Of a stretch of 39,325 bases of DNA, positions 1 to 10,909 are shown piece after piece (position 1 is the stretch's first letter; the number at the start of each line of letters is the position of its first letter). The DNA comes from Mycoplasmataceae bacterium (GTDB taxonomy: Bacteria > Bacillota_I > Bacilli_A > Mycoplasmatales > Mycoplasmoidaceae): contig JAISPD010000002.1 in NCBI GenBank assembly GCA_031275175.1, forward strand, positions 1 through 39,325. Reading direction: 5' to 3'. Under the pieces are notes generated by a model, which ran no database searches, was not told where the DNA came from, and worked only from the letters and a program-made list of their open reading frames with translations. The translations under genes were made by a program, and so were the position numbers.

Positions 1-2
1 AG

Positions 3-95
3 GCTGTAGATTGAGTTAACAATATTTATCGTGGCTCATTAAACTATTTATCGGCCAACGAAGTGTATAATAAGTGGGTTCAAGTTAATTGCTAA
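3..95 (+). CDS. C-terminal tail of a gene cut by the window edge, possibly a transposase
   Basis: An open frame enters from the left edge and ends in TAA at 93-95. It encodes about 30 residues including a W-V-N-N-I-Y-R stretch and NYLSANEVYNKW. The N-Y-L-S-x-N-E-V-Y pattern resembles the end of the integrase core in IS3- or IS30-like transposases, where L-N-Y-L-[ST]-P-N-E-x-Y is common. Only the tail is visible, so the family is a guess. A TATAAT at 66-71 lies inside this frame and is therefore a poor promoter candidate for adhE. Confidence 0.35.
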
Positions 96-132
96 CTTTA
101 GAGTTAACTTCGGGAACTACATCTATAAATAG

Positions 133-201
133 TTGCGATAGTAGGTACAACTTTTAATTTACTAATTAATAAAATAAACTAAAATAAGTTGAGGAACAAT
201 T
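133..201 (+). promoter_or_regulatory. Weak candidate adhE promoter and ribosome-binding site
   Basis: TTGCGA at 133-138 and TAATTT at 155-160 are 16 bases apart and could be -35 and -10 boxes. GAGGA at 191-195 is a clear Shine-Dalgarno six bases before the ATG at 202. No Rex-type operator (TTGTTAA-N4-TTAACAA), common before adhE in Firmicutes, is visible. Confidence 0.3.
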
Positions 202-2817
202 ATGCCAGATAAAAATATTGTAAATAATAGTAAAACTTTACAACAAAAATTAAAAGATATTCGTGACGCTCAAAAAGTTTTTTCAACTTATACACAAGAA
301 CAAGTAGATAAAATATTTTTAGCAGTCGCTGTCGCAGCCGACAAAGCCCGTATCCCTTTAGCAAAAATGGCAGTAAGAGATACTGGTATGGGGGTTGTTG
401 AAGATAAAGTTATTAAAAATCACTATGCCGCTGAGTATATTTATAATGCTTATAAAAATAGAAAAACTTGTGGCATTATTGAAAGAGACCCTACTTTTGG
501 TTGGACAAAAATTGCTGAACCAGTTGGTTTAATAGCTGCAATCATTCCTACAACAAACCCAACTTCAACTACTATATTTAAAATATTAATAGCGCTCAAA
601 ACACGGAATGGTTTGATTATTAGTCCGCATCCAAGAGCAAAAAAATGTACCATATCTGCTGCAAAAATTATGTATGATGCAGCACTTAGAGCTGGTGCAC
701 CTAAAAACATTATTGGTTGAATTGATGAACCATCAGTTGAATTATCAAATCAAGTAATGAAAGAAGCTGATTTGATATTAGCTACTGGTGGTCCAGGAAT
801 GGTTCGCGCTGCTTATAGTTCTGGTAAACCAGCGATTGGTGTAGGACCAGGAAATGTTCCCGTAATTATTGCAAGTAGTGCCAATATTCGCATGGCCGTT
901 AGTAGTATTTTGATGTCCAAAACTTTTGATAATGGGATGATTTGTGCCAGTGAACAATCTGTCATTGTTTTACATGATGTTTATGATAAGTTTAAAAAAG
1001 AAATGATTTATCAAGGTGCTTATGTTTTAACGGAGAACGAAGCAAAAAAAGTAGGGGAAATCATCATTATCAATGGTGCATTGAATCCCAAAATTGTTGG
1101 TCAATCTGCATTTACCATTGCAAAAATGGCAGGAGTAAAAGTACCTGAAACAGCTAAAATTCTAATTGCTGAAGTAATATCAACAGATTTCTTACGAGAA
1201 CCATTTGCTCATGAAAAATTAAGTCCTTGTTTAGCGATGTATCGTGCGAAAACATTTGAAAACGCGATGGAAAAAGCTGATCATTTAATTGCCCAAGGTG
1301 GATTAGGTCATACCGCTTCATTATTTATCAATCACGAAACCGATTATGAAAAAATTCAAGTTTGACAAGCACGTATGCTTACTTGTAGGTGTTTAGTTAA
1401 TTCACCATCGTCTCAAGGAGGGATAGGAGATTTATTTAATTTTAAATTGCCACCTTCATTGACTTTGGGCTGTGGTTCATGGGGAGGAAATTCTGTAAGT
1501 GAAAATGTCGGCATTGATCATTTATTGAATGTAAAAATAGTTGCATGTAGGAGAGAAAATATGTTGTGATATCGTGTTCCAGAAAAAATTTATTTTAAAC
1601 GAGGTTCATTAGCGATTGCTTGTCGTGAATTTAAGGAAGTTTATAAGAAAAAACGTGCATTTATTGTTACTGATAAATTTTTATATTACTCTGGTTTCAC
1701 TAAAGAAGTGACTAAATATTTGGATGAAATGGGAATGCAACATGCTACTTTTTTTGATGTTGAACCTGATCCAAGTATTGAAACAGCTCAAGCAGGAGCT
1801 GAGGCAATGAAAACTTTTCAGCCAGATTTAATTATTGCGATTGGTGGAGGTTCACCAATTGATGCCGCTAAGATTATGTGGGTATTATATGAACACCCTG
1901 AAGTAGTTTTTCAAGATTTAGCAATGCGTTTTATGGACATTCGTAAACGAATTACTAAATTTCCTCACATGGGTGAAAAGGCTTATTTTTGTGCCATTCC
2001 TACCACAAGTGGTACAGGTAGTGAAGTTACTCCGTTTGCTGTCATAACTGATAGCCGTAATCACCTCAAATATCCTTTAGCTGATTATGAATTACTACCA
2101 AAAATGGCAATCATTGATCCTGATCTTACAATGAATGTGCCACCAGGTTTAACAGCAGCTAGCGGAATTGATGCACTCACTCATGCACTGGAAGCATTGG
2201 TATCAGTTATGGCTTCTGATTACACAAACGGAACAGCACGTGAAGCCGTTAGACTTATTTTAAAATATTTACCGAGTGCTTATACCAACGGTGCTAAGGA
2301 TGTAAAAGCTCGTGAAGAAATGGCCAACGCTTCATGTATGGCAGGAATTGCTTTTGCTAATGCATTCTTAGGGGTTTGTCACTCTATGGCACATAAATTA
2401 GGATCTTACCATCATCTACCACATGGTATTGCTAACGCTCTATTAATTAATGAAGTGATTAAATATAACTGTAGCGAAGCTCCAGTGAAGATGGGAATTT
2501 TTAGTCAATATAAATATCCACAAGGATTAAAACGCTATTCAGAACTTGCTGAATACATAGGTATTGGTGGTAAAACCCCAACGGATAAAGTCATGAATTT
2601 AATTAAGGAAATTGACAAATTAAAAGTGCACTTACATATTCCTTTAACCATTAAAGAAGCTGGTGTCAAAGAAGCTGATTTTTTAAAAACAATTGATAAA
2701 ATGGCCGAAGATGCTTTTGATGATCAATGTACAGGGGCTAACCCAAGGTATCCTTTAATTAATGAAATTAAAGCAATGTTTTTGAATGCTTATTACGGTA
2801 AAAAAACGGTAGTATAA
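202..2817 (+). CDS. adhE: Bifunctional acetaldehyde-CoA/alcohol dehydrogenase
   Basis: An 871-residue fused AdhE that reduces acetyl-CoA to acetaldehyde and then ethanol, re-oxidising two NADH in fermentation. It is one open frame only if TGA at 718-720, 1363-1365 and 1567-1569 encodes Trp. The N-terminal aldehyde dehydrogenase half carries the catalytic Cys248 in MICASEQ. The C-terminal half is an iron-dependent alcohol dehydrogenase with GGGSPIDAAK and TTSGTGSEVTPF. The iron ligands are Asp657, His661, His727 and His741, all offset by +4 from E. coli AdhE. GAGGA precedes the ATG. The length equals the family norm, so the enzyme should be functional. It stands alone, without operon partners. 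Confidence 0.97.
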
Positions 2818-2847
2818 ACTACGATCCGATAATTTTTAGCAAAATTT

Positions 2848-3032
2848 TGTTAAAATATACACTATGCAAACAAATAATAACACCGCAAGAGAGAGAGAGA
2901 GAGAGACGAACGCCTACGGCGTAACTTTATTTTTTTCTTTTAATCTAAAAAACAAGATTACTATTTTAGAAGGCTTGTTTTTCTTGTTTTGTTATCTAAA
3001 TGCAACAAGTAACAATAAGGAAGTATGAAAGT
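2848..3032 (+). promoter_or_regulatory. Extended -10 promoter, (GA)n leader and attenuator-like hairpin
   Basis: TGtTAAAAT at 2848-2856 is an extended -10 box. The leader then holds TATGCAAACAA, a (AG)9A dinucleotide run at 2888-2906 and CCTACGG at 2913-2919. A hairpin with arms AAAAACAAG (2948-2956) and CTTGTTTTT (2974-2982) follows, with a T-rich tail. AAGGAAG lies before the ATG at 3033. The same order of elements precedes the minus-strand gene at 35082-35726, so this is probably a conserved regulatory leader. The hairpin could end transcription early. Confidence 0.6.
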
Positions 3033-4175
3033 ATGACAAATAATAAAATTAAATTGCAATCAAAGAAAAATATTAAAGGAATTTTGGTGAGTATGGCTTG
3101 TGCAATAATTGGTATAGGTGTAGGTATTAGTGTTGGTTTTGCAATTTGAAACAATGAGAATAAAACCTCTAATAATTCAGATTTGAGCAAATGAATAACT
3201 TTTACTGATTTCATGAAACTTAAATTAGACTTAGTAGATTTACCAAAAGATGAACGAGATTACAGTGAAAAACTGGGAAACGATTCAGAAGTTACTAAAG
3301 AGGTTATGACACTTTTTAATGATACATCTCTTTACAATGCCTTGTTAGATCAAGGACGTAAATACATGTTAGTGGAAATAGGAAATATAGCATATGAAAA
3401 TTCAAATTTAAAAATTGATTGGATGTTTGATCATTCGTACTTTAAATTGGACGATTTTTCTTTCGAAGAAGCTCATACCAAAATCCAAAGTCAATATGAA
3501 TTTAAAATGGATTATGATTTTGTGTGACAACATCAAAATTATTTCCACCCAATTATTACTCGCTCCACGAGAGACATAAATGGAAAATACGCACCAGTTG
3601 AATTAGAAAGTATTTATAACAGATACAATGATGGCGAAATTACGGAAGTTGAGATGTTGACTGGTCATAATTCAATATGAACGTCAATTCAGAATAATGG
3701 GCAACCACTTCAAGAAATTAGTAAAGATGATGATTTTTTTGTAGAGAATGCATTTCTGCTATTGCCAAATGTAAAATTTCCAAATTACTATTTGTGCAAT
3801 AATACTATAGCCTATCAATCACCATCTATTAATGATCCTGACTACACGGTATTGCACAGCACAATCAAAGTAAATTCTAGTATGATAATGCCTGAAGGTG
3901 ATCCATTGAGTTATTGGCATAATAACCAAGATGATTGAGAAATCACTAATATTCTCTATTGTTCTCCATTTGATGATAGCGTTCTTCCGATATATTATGA
4001 TCTCGATGAATATACTGCTACTTTTTCATTTCATGAGCCTGACTTAAATATTCCTTCCGATCTTGCATACATGGATGTTACAATTACGGCTAAATTAGGA
4101 ATAACTTTTGTAAACGGCTATAGTTATTGATTAACATTTAGTAACGGTGAACAAATTTTCAATGTTGGTTATTAA
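3033..4175 (+). CDS. Membrane-anchored extracellular protein, (GA)n-leader family
   Basis: A 380-residue protein with no recognised domain. A Lys-rich N-terminus is followed by one hydrophobic segment of about 20 residues (MACAIIGIGVGISVGFAIW), which should act as an uncleaved signal anchor. The rest is a polar, Asp- and Tyr-rich domain outside the cell. Several TGA codons are read as Trp (3147, 3525, 3678), so the frame is intact. The ATG at 3033 was chosen because it keeps the Lys-rich signal and follows AAGGAAG. It is distantly similar to the protein at 35082-35726 in the anchor (GxxxGxxIW) and just after it, and both genes share the same leader. Surface exposure is inferred; function is unknown. 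Confidence 0.75.
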
Positions 4176-4225
4176 ATTATTAGCTTTTCCTATTGGCGTA
4201 AATTAGGTTTTAAGGTCACTTTTTA

Positions 4226-4260
4226 GAAAAAAACCACCCATATAACATGCGTGGTTTTTA
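4226..4260. terminator. Bidirectional rho-independent terminator
   Basis: Arms AAAAACCAC (4229-4237) and GTGGTTTTT (4251-4259) give A and T runs on both sides. It lies between the plus-strand gene ending at 4175 and the minus-strand RNase P RNA, so it can serve both. Confidence 0.75.
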
Positions 4261-4269
4261 TCTGTTTTT

Positions 4270-4648
4270 AACTATTGCGAGCATAAGCCATGTTCTGTGT
4301 TGAAATCTTTCGAAATCAATATTGACCATTTGTCTATTAATAAATCTTACTTTATTAATCAAGCAATTAATTCGTTTAATAATTGCCCGTTCCCTTACCG
4401 AAATTTAGGTTTCTTGCTTCTGGGGTTTACCGCGTTTCACTTAATGGTTTCCCATTAATTCGTCACTGTGGCACTTTATGACTATTTACCGTATTATTTG
4501 ACTAACCTTAGGTATTTAGATCGCCGTCACCAAGTTAACAGGTGCTAGATTCTATTTATTTGATCTACAGAAACATTACAGACATCACAGTCTGTGCAAG
4601 CATGGACTTTCCTCTATAGTTTGAAACCATAGCGGTCAATTACTCGCT
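4270..4648 (-). ncRNA. rnpB: RNase P RNA
   Basis: The catalytic RNA that cleaves the 5' leaders of pre-tRNAs. On the minus strand the sequence carries the 5' P4 signature GAGGAAAGTCC near 4610-4620, the CACAGAC core region, and the 3' P4 partner ACACAGAACATGGCTTATGC near 4280-4300. GCGAG near the 5' end can pair with CTCGC near the 3' end as part of P1. A TATAAT on the minus strand at 4659-4654 places the start near 4648. The hairpin at 4229-4259 ends it. The exact ends are estimated to within about 10 bases. Confidence 0.9.
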
Positions 4649-4729
4649 TGCGTATTATATATTATGGGATTAAAAATATTAACACTATCTATACTAAGAC
4701 TATGCAATGGAGGATTTAGGATTTATTTT

Positions 4730-5188
4730 TTATTTAAAATTATGTTTTATTTTTTTTAATTGATGACGATAATCTAACGTTAATTGATTTCTTTCCATAA
4801 TGTATTTTGCGCGAATCGGATCAATCGTTTTTAAATAATAACTAAAACGTAAGGTTTGTTTATCTTTCTTATATTGTTTTTTAATAGTTTTTAATTTAAC
4901 TTTTTCAATGAAATTAGCTTTTCGGTTTTGAGACTTTGTTGTAAATGTATTAATTAGTTTCTTCTTATCTTTATTGTATTGTTTTTCTAAATTACTTAAT
5001 TGTTTTGTAAAAGCTATACGATTTTGTTTATTTTTAGTTTTACGTTCATTTTTTGATGGAGCTGTAGTTACTTGTTTTTCATATTCAGCCAACAATACAT
5101 CATATTTTTTTTGTAATTTAGACAAAACATTAAAATAGCATTTCTTTAGTTCGTGCTTATTTTTTATGGGTATAAATTCATTAACCAT
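4730..5188 (-). CDS. Lys-rich coiled-coil protein of unknown function
   Basis: A 152-residue, strongly basic protein made almost entirely of Lys, Gln, Asn and Leu-containing helices, with several predicted coiled-coil stretches (for example LSKLQKKYDVLLAEYEKQV). It starts inside the stop codon of rplA (TAATG overlap), so it is translationally coupled to the ribosomal protein operon. The composition suggests an RNA- or ribosome-associated role, but this is inference and no family is recognised. Confidence 0.75.
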   Translation of the reverse strand: MVNEFIPIKNKHELKKCYFNVLSKLQKKYDVLLAEYEKQVTTAPSKNERKTKNKQNRIAFTKQLSNLEKQYNKDKKKLINTFTTKSQNRKANFIEKVKLKTIKKQYKKDKQTLRFSYYLKTIDPIRAKYIMERNQLTLDYRHQLKKIKHNFK

Positions 5189-5874
5189 TAATTTTTATTG
5201 ATATCTATTTTAATAGCAGGTCCCATTGTTGAAGATAGATATATTTTTTGAACATAGTCACCTTTAACTGTTGAGGGACGTTTGGCAATAATAAATTCTA
5301 GAAGTGTGCGAATGTTATCAATTATTTTTTCAGCAGCAGCCGATACTTTACCAACTGTCATATGAATGTTACCATATGTATCTGTTCGATAGTTCATTTT
5401 ACCTTTTTTAAATTCTTTAATTGTTTTTAGCACATCTGGTGTAACAGTTCCTAATTTAGGATTAGGCATTAAACCTTTTGGCCCTAAAACTTTACCTAAT
5501 TTAGAAAGCTCAGGCATGAATTTAGGTGTAGTTATCATGACATCAAAATCTAATCAACCATTTTTGATTTCATCAATTTTATCTTTACCACCAAAATAAT
5601 CAGCACCAGCCTCTTTAGCTTGCGCTGCTGTAGCTGCCTCACTAAGAGCTAGTATTTTAATTTGTTTACCAAAATAATAAGGTAAAGCAATTGTACCTCT
5701 TAGCTGTTGTTCGGCTTTGGTTGTGTCTAGATTTAATTTAATGGCAATGTCAATTGATGCATCAAATTTAGTCGTAGATGTTTTTTTTGCTAATGCAACT
5801 GCTTCTTCAATTGAGTAAAGTTTCTTAGAATCAATTGCTGCTTTGGCTGAAATGTATTTTTTATTCTTTGCCAT
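5188..5874 (-). CDS. rplA: Large ribosomal subunit protein L1
   Basis: A 228-residue L1 (uL1), which binds 23S rRNA at the L1 stalk and in many bacteria represses its own operon. The frame includes a TGA-encoded Trp at 5548-5550. Family landmarks are MAKNKKYISAKAAI at the N-terminus, LGPKGLMPNPKLGTVT in the middle and the FIIAKRPSTVKGDYV / STMGPAIKID ending. It lies two bases after rplK and overlaps the next gene by one base, so the three form one operon. Confidence 0.96.
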
Positions 5875-5876
5875 AA

Positions 5877-6335
5877 CTACTTACTCTCCTTAGCAGTTTT
5901 CTTTGGCGTTAAATCTACATTATCAATTTTAATGCCCATTTGTTTTGCTGTACCAGCTATCATTCTTAGTGCCGCATCTTCATCATAAGCATTTAAGTCT
6001 GGTAGTTTATATTTAGCAATTTCTAAAGCTTGCTCTTTAGAAATAGTAGCAACATTATCAGTCAACTGATTTTTTCCTGCTGTTTCTAATTTAGCTGCTT
6101 TTTTTAGCATTACACTAGTAGGTGATGTTTTAGTGATAAAAGTAAATGATTTATCGTTAAAAGCAGTGATGATACAAGGTACTACCTCACCATTACGATT
6201 TTTTGTTTTATCGTTGAATTGTTTGGTAAATTCCCCCATATTAATTCCAATTGATGCTAACGCAGGGCCTGGTTTAGCTTGTCCACCAATTAAATGAATT
6301 TTGGCAATTCGGACAACTTCTTTTTTTGCAGCCAC
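5877..6335 (-). CDS. rplK: Large ribosomal subunit protein L11
   Basis: A 152-residue L11 (uL11), part of the GTPase-associated centre with 23S rRNA helices 43-44. Motifs include [24 protein letters not shown] near the N-terminus and [12 protein letters not shown] near the C-terminus. The start is a GTG at 6335-6333, seven bases after a perfect AGGAGG. An upstream in-frame ATG would add about 20 residues that L11 proteins lack and would place the Shine-Dalgarno inside the gene. The C-terminal Lys/Thr-rich extension makes it slightly longer than usual. Confidence 0.96.
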   Translation of the reverse strand: MAAKKEVVRIAKIHLIGGQAKPGPALASIGINMGEFTKQFNDKTKNRNGEVVPCIITAFNDKSFTFITKTSPTSVMLKKAAKLETAGKNQLTDNVATISKEQALEIAKYKLPDLNAYDEDAALRMIAGTAKQMGIKIDNVDLTPKKTAKESK

Positions 6336-6474
6336 AAGTATACCTCCTAAGTTTTGTATCTCTACGTGGTTTAACGAACGAATTTGTTCTTCCACATGCT
6401 GTACTTAATTCGCTATTTTTAATATTAATTAAAAATAGGTTAATAGATTATATCAACAATGAGATTTTTGTCAA
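6336..6474 (-). promoter_or_regulatory. rplK-rplA operon promoter and leader
   Basis: On the minus strand TTGACA (6474-6469) and TATAAT (6452-6447) are 16 bases apart, a near-consensus promoter. Just downstream, CTATTTTTAAT and ATTAAAAATAG form a perfect hairpin at about 6413-6438. The leader is about 105 bases and could carry an L1-binding site, as in other bacteria, but no clear mimic of the 23S site was identified. Confidence 0.75.
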
Positions 6475-6511
6475 TTTTATTAAAATGTCGCAAAGATGTT
6501 TAATGAAAAAT

Positions 6512-6549
6512 AAAAATACTCATAGATTTTTCAAACCATGAGTATTTTT
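6512..6549 (-). terminator. tuf terminator
   Basis: Arms AAAAATACTCAT (6512-6523) and ATGAGTATTTTT (6538-6549) form a stem ending in a T run, about 30 bases after the tuf stop codon on the minus strand. Confidence 0.8.
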
Positions 6550-6580
6550 ATCTAAATCGTTAAAACTAAGATAATTGCAA

Positions 6581-7765
6581 TTAAGCGAGAATTTCAATTA
6601 CGTTACCAGCACCAACTGTTCGGCCACCTTCACGTACTGAGAATTTAGAACCCTTTTCAATTGCTACTGGAGCAATTAGTTCCACTGTTAATTCGGCATT
6701 ATCACCAGGCATTACCATTTCTACACCTTCTTTTAAAGTGATTGAACCAGTAACATCGGTAGTTCTGAAATAGAATTGAGGACGGTATCCATTAATAAAT
6801 GGAGTGTGTCGACCACCTTCTTCTTTCTTTAATGCATAAATTTGACATTTGAATTTTTTAAAAGGTTTAATTGAACCAGGTTTAGCTAACACTTGACCAC
6901 GTTGCACGTCAGTCTTTTCAATTCCTCTTAGTAAAACACCGGCATTATCACCAGCGATAGCTTCATCTAATTGTTTACGGAACATTTCAATTCCAGTAAT
7001 GACTGATTTCTTAGTCGGTGTAATTCCGACAATTTCTACTTCTTCATTTAATACTGCTCGACCACGTTCTACTCTCCCAGTTACTACTGTACCACGACCA
7101 GTAATGGTAAAAATATCTTCAATTGGTAACAAGAATGGTTTATCAACTTCACGAGTTGGTGTAGGAATGTAATCATCTACTGCATCCATTAATTCTTGTA
7201 GTTTTGCTTCTCAATCTGGTTTTCCTTGTAATCCTAATAATGCTGATCCACGAATCACTGGAGTATTATTACCATCAAATTGATATGAAGTTAATAAATC
7301 ACGAATTTCCATTTCAACTAATTCTTGAATTTCTGGATCATTAACTACATCACACTTGTTGATAAAAACAACAATTCTTGGTACACCAACTTGACGTGCT
7401 AACAAAATATGTTCACGTGTTTGGGGCATCGCACCATCTCCTGCAGCTACAACTAAAATTGCTCCATCCATCTGTGCAGCACCTGTAATCATGTTTTTGA
7501 CATAATCTGCATGTCCTGGGCAATCAACGTGCGCATAGTGTCGCTTACTTGTTTCATACTCAACATGAGCTGTATTAATTGTAATACCTCTAGCTTTTTC
7601 TTCTGGTGCACTGTCAATTGATGCATAGTCTCTTGCTTGCGCTAACCCCTTCTTTGCTAGATAAGTACAAATAGCCGCGGTTAATGTAGTTTTACCGTGG
7701 TCGATATGACCAATTGTACCAATGTTAACATGTGGTTTGCTACGGTCAAATTTTGCTTTTGCCAT
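6581..7765 (-). CDS. tuf: Elongation factor Tu
   Basis: A 394-residue EF-Tu, the GTPase that delivers aminoacyl-tRNA to the ribosome. G1 is GHIDHGKT (the usual Val is Ile), the switch I region contains [16 protein letters not shown]3 is DCPGHADYV and G4 is NKCD. Domains 2 and 3 follow, ending VIEILA. TGA at about 7199-7201 encodes Trp in [15 protein letters not shown], so the frame is intact. AGGAAGGA is a strong Shine-Dalgarno about nine bases upstream of the ATG. Monocistronic, with its own promoter and terminator. Confidence 0.98.
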
Positions 7766-7801
7766 AATTTATTTTCCTTCCTATATGTAAAAAGTTCATA
7801 C

Positions 7802-7807
7802 ATTATA
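7802..7807 (-). promoter_or_regulatory. tuf -10 box
   Basis: TATAAT on the minus strand at 7807-7802, about 37 bases upstream of the tuf ATG. A convincing -35 box was not found. Confidence 0.55.
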
Positions 7808-7886
7808 TAGGATTTTTCTTCGTTAGATATTAATATGCTATAGAAATTAATAAGATTTTCATAAATGAAATACTTTTATTCTTTTG

Positions 7887-7899
7887 TATAATCCTAAAC
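7887..7899 (+). promoter_or_regulatory. TATAAT directly before the ABC operon: apparent leaderless start
   Basis: TATAAT at 7887-7892 ends seven bases before the ATG at 7900, and no Shine-Dalgarno fits between them. Transcription starting the usual six to seven bases downstream of the -10 box would begin at the start codon itself. Confidence 0.5.
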
Positions 7900-9156
7900 A
7901 TGCTTAATACATTTTCTTTTATTAATAAGTTCTTTTGAAAAAATCCTCTAAATATTTTTTTTGCTTTGATTTTACCCTTCATTTTAGTTCTATTGGCTAA
8001 CATTACTTTTACATGCAGTGTTAACATAAATGATATTAGCGGGGGCGGAGGCATAGATGAGACGGCAACCTTTTTATCGCCAGTTTATGTAGTTCCTGGA
8101 ATTGCGACGCTTTCTTTAATCTGTTTGACTTGTCTTTCATTACCATTAGTTATCTATTCATTTAAACGTGCTGATGTTTTAAAAAGAATTACTATGAAAA
8201 TCAACAATAACTGGATGTTTTATTCAGTTATTGGGTTTTATTACATTATTTTGTGTATTTTTTCTTATGCGTTTGCTTATTTCTTAGGTAGTTTATTGAT
8301 ATGATTGATTGATCACCAGAACGGTATTTACATTGAATACATGCTAAACAATATTGGTTATGGGCAACTATTCTTTTCATTACTTGCATTTTCGTTGCTA
8401 GGAATTGCTATTGGTATTTTGATGGCAACTTTATTAAATTCCATTGTCTCAATTCAAATCTTGGGAGCAATCTTGGTATTGTTTTCCATCTTTTTGGGTG
8501 GGGGGGGAATTCCGTTGCAATACTTAGCGATGTATTCGCAAGATTCGGTTACGCATCAATTTAAAAACATATCAATTTGAACAGCCACTTATTTATCACC
8601 ATTTCGTTACCCTACTTGTTTATTATTAGAATCAGTAACACAAGGGCCCGCTTTCAATGCTGGTAAGTTATCAACATCAGATTGAAATGAAGTTGTTGTA
8701 CATGCAATTACGGGTGGCCCTGGATATGAAAATTTGGATGAATATTCAAGGTTACATTTAGGGTACTCATCAATCTTTGATGTACACCATGCATTTACCA
8801 CTAACATTATTCCCATACCATACTTTAACATTGATTTTGGTGGCGGTTATGTGTTAGACACTTGATATCCAAGAGATTGTCAAGGCTATATTCACTTAAT
8901 TATTGGATTAGATTTATTCGATATGTGAGAAGTAGATCCGATACTTTATGGACTTTATTGATCTGGCGATGTTAACGCAATCTTTTCATCAGGTATTGTA
9001 CCTTCGTGATTGCCAATAAATAATATACCAACATTTACTTTCGCCCAACCGATTGATAAACTTTTAGATTTAATTATTCCGTTTGCTTTATCTTCGATTT
9101 TATTATCCATATCTGTAAGTATGTATAAAAGCAAAGTTGTAAATTTGAAATGGTAA
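7900..9156 (+). CDS. ABC transporter permease (ABC-2-like), first of two
   Basis: A 418-residue membrane protein. Its opening (FFWKNPLNIFFALILPFILVLL) contains an amphipathic start and a first membrane span. A large extracellular Gly-rich loop, four to five further spans and a final span near the C-terminus follow. It probably pairs with the protein at 10032-10907, whose start is similar (SFWKSPLNIIFTFVVP), to form a heterodimeric exporter with the ATPase between them. TGA is read as Trp at many sites. A run of eight G at 8500-8507 encodes Gly-Gly-Gly and is unusual in such AT-rich DNA; see findings. The substrate is unknown. Confidence 0.8.
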
Positions 9157-9162
9157 TACAAT

Positions 9163-10032
9163 ATGAAATTTAAATTAGAACAAAAACCACAATATCAACG
9201 TCTATCAAAACGAAAATTTTTTGAGAAATTTAAACTTTCGTTATCAGATAAGAATTTTTTTGAAAATCACGTAAATTCTTTTTTTGATCGTTTAAAAACT
9301 AATGTTTTTCCACAAAATCATAAAGTATTGATTGATTTAAAAGTTATTTCTAAACAATTTTCTGATCAAAATGGTCAGTCGAAAGTTTTATTTAGCAATG
9401 TCAACTTAAAAATAAAACGTGGTGATGTAATTGCTTTAATAGGAGCAAATGGTGTTGGTAAATCCACTCTACTAGACATTCTGATTAGTTATCTTAAACC
9501 AAATTCTGGTGAGGTAGTTTACAATCTATCCTATAAATGATCACCGACTGAAAAATTTGGGATAGCTTACCAAAAAAATATCTTATTATCATCATTAACT
9601 GTTTGAGATTACATTGTTTTTACCCACCGTTTATATAAATCGTTTACCACCATTGATGATTTGATTATTTTTTGCTATGCCTTTGGTATTGAACAAATCT
9701 TAAAGATGCGTGTTCATAAGCTATCTGGTGGTCAACAACAAAGATTAAATGCCATGCTGTCGTTATTTCATGATCCAGAAATTGTTTTGTTTGATGAGTT
9801 ATGCAATAATTTAGATTTAGTGATAAAGAAAAAAATTATTACTTTTATTAAAAGATATTTTCAAATCAAAAATATCACTGCAATTATTATTTCACACGAT
9901 GTTTATGAAATTAAAGAAGTGGCTAACCGTATCGTAGCAATTCAAAATCAAAAAATTGCTAATGATTTCACATTAGTACAACTTAAACGACGTGCTGGTG
10001 GGGTAGATCGCTTGATCGCTGAGAGTATTTAA
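9163..10032 (+). CDS. ABC transporter ATP-binding protein
   Basis: A 289-residue nucleotide-binding subunit. Walker A is GANGVGKST at about residues 103-111. The Q-loop is in AYQKN, the signature is LSGGQQQR, Walker B is IVLFDE and the switch His is in IISHD. A basic N-terminal extension of about 75 residues precedes the ABC domain, which is longer than usual. It lies between two permease genes, six bases after the first and overlapping the second by one base (TAATG). The one odd feature is DELCNNLD where most family members have DEPTNHLD or similar; the catalytic Glu is kept. Confidence 0.92.
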
Positions 10033-10907
10033 TGAGAGCTAGCATTTTATTATTAAATAAATCATTTTGAAAATCACCACTAAATATCATATTTACTTTT
10101 GTGGTTCCGTCTTTTTTTATTTGTGCAGCCTGTTTATCGTGAAATTTATTTGGGGGGACAATTTCACCTGTATTAATGTTTCCGACAGTATCTTACATCT
10201 CAATTGTTTTTATTGGTTTGATTATTATTCCTACCGTTATTTTTGAATATCGGAAAGCTAATATTTTACGTAGAATAGAGGATTCTGGTAATAAAAAAAT
10301 AGCTTTCATTTGGGCTATGAGTATTTTTTTCACAATCTTATTTTTTATGACTTATTTTTTTAATTGTTTGATTGGTACACTCAGTATGTTTAACAATGAA
10401 CAAATTCAAATTATGTGACAGACCGCCAATTATGGCACATTAATTTATTCTTTAGTGGTTACCATCTTATTATGTAGTGTGATTGGTATTACTGTTGGTT
10501 TGCATGCTAAATCATTAGTTTTTATCCAAGTTTTTGGGATCTCTTTTATTTTAATTAGTGCTTTTTTAGGATTTTGAATTATCCCTCCCACATTGATTTC
10601 AGCTGAGCCTAGTTACAATAAAGTATTATTCATTAGTTATGTTTGACCGTTAAGATACATTTCACATTTGTTCATGCAATCATGGTTACAGACATATTCA
10701 TTTAACTCTTGACATGCATCGATTTTTGATTTTACTCACCCTTATTCATCAGCACTATGAGTTCAGTATCCAGGGTTTACCACAGGATTTTGAAACATTG
10801 TTTCAGTTTCTAACAAAATTGCAGATATTTTTTGTCCAATCGCTTTTGTATTTTTGTTGGGTGGGGTTAATGTACTTATGAATTGAAGACAAAAGAATAA
10901 GGAGTAG
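10032..10907 (+). CDS. ABC transporter permease (ABC-2-like), second of two
   Basis: A 291-residue membrane protein with about six hydrophobic spans and a large aromatic loop between the fifth and sixth. It starts within the stop codon of the ATPase gene, so translation is coupled. The N-terminus resembles that of the permease at 7900-9156. A run of six G lies at 10152-10157. Together the three genes should form an exporter. The neighbouring lipoproteins may be its partners or cargo, as is common in ABC-lipoprotein operons. Confidence 0.8.
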
Positions 10908-10909
10908 TT

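Noticed and set aside
66-71. A perfect TATAAT considered as the adhE promoter.
   Set aside because: It lies within the coding tail at 3-95 and has no fitting -35 box; a weaker pair lies closer to adhE.
720-1707. adhE seems broken into three or four frames.
   Set aside because: All pieces are in one frame and the interruptions are TGA codons, read as Trp in this genetic code.
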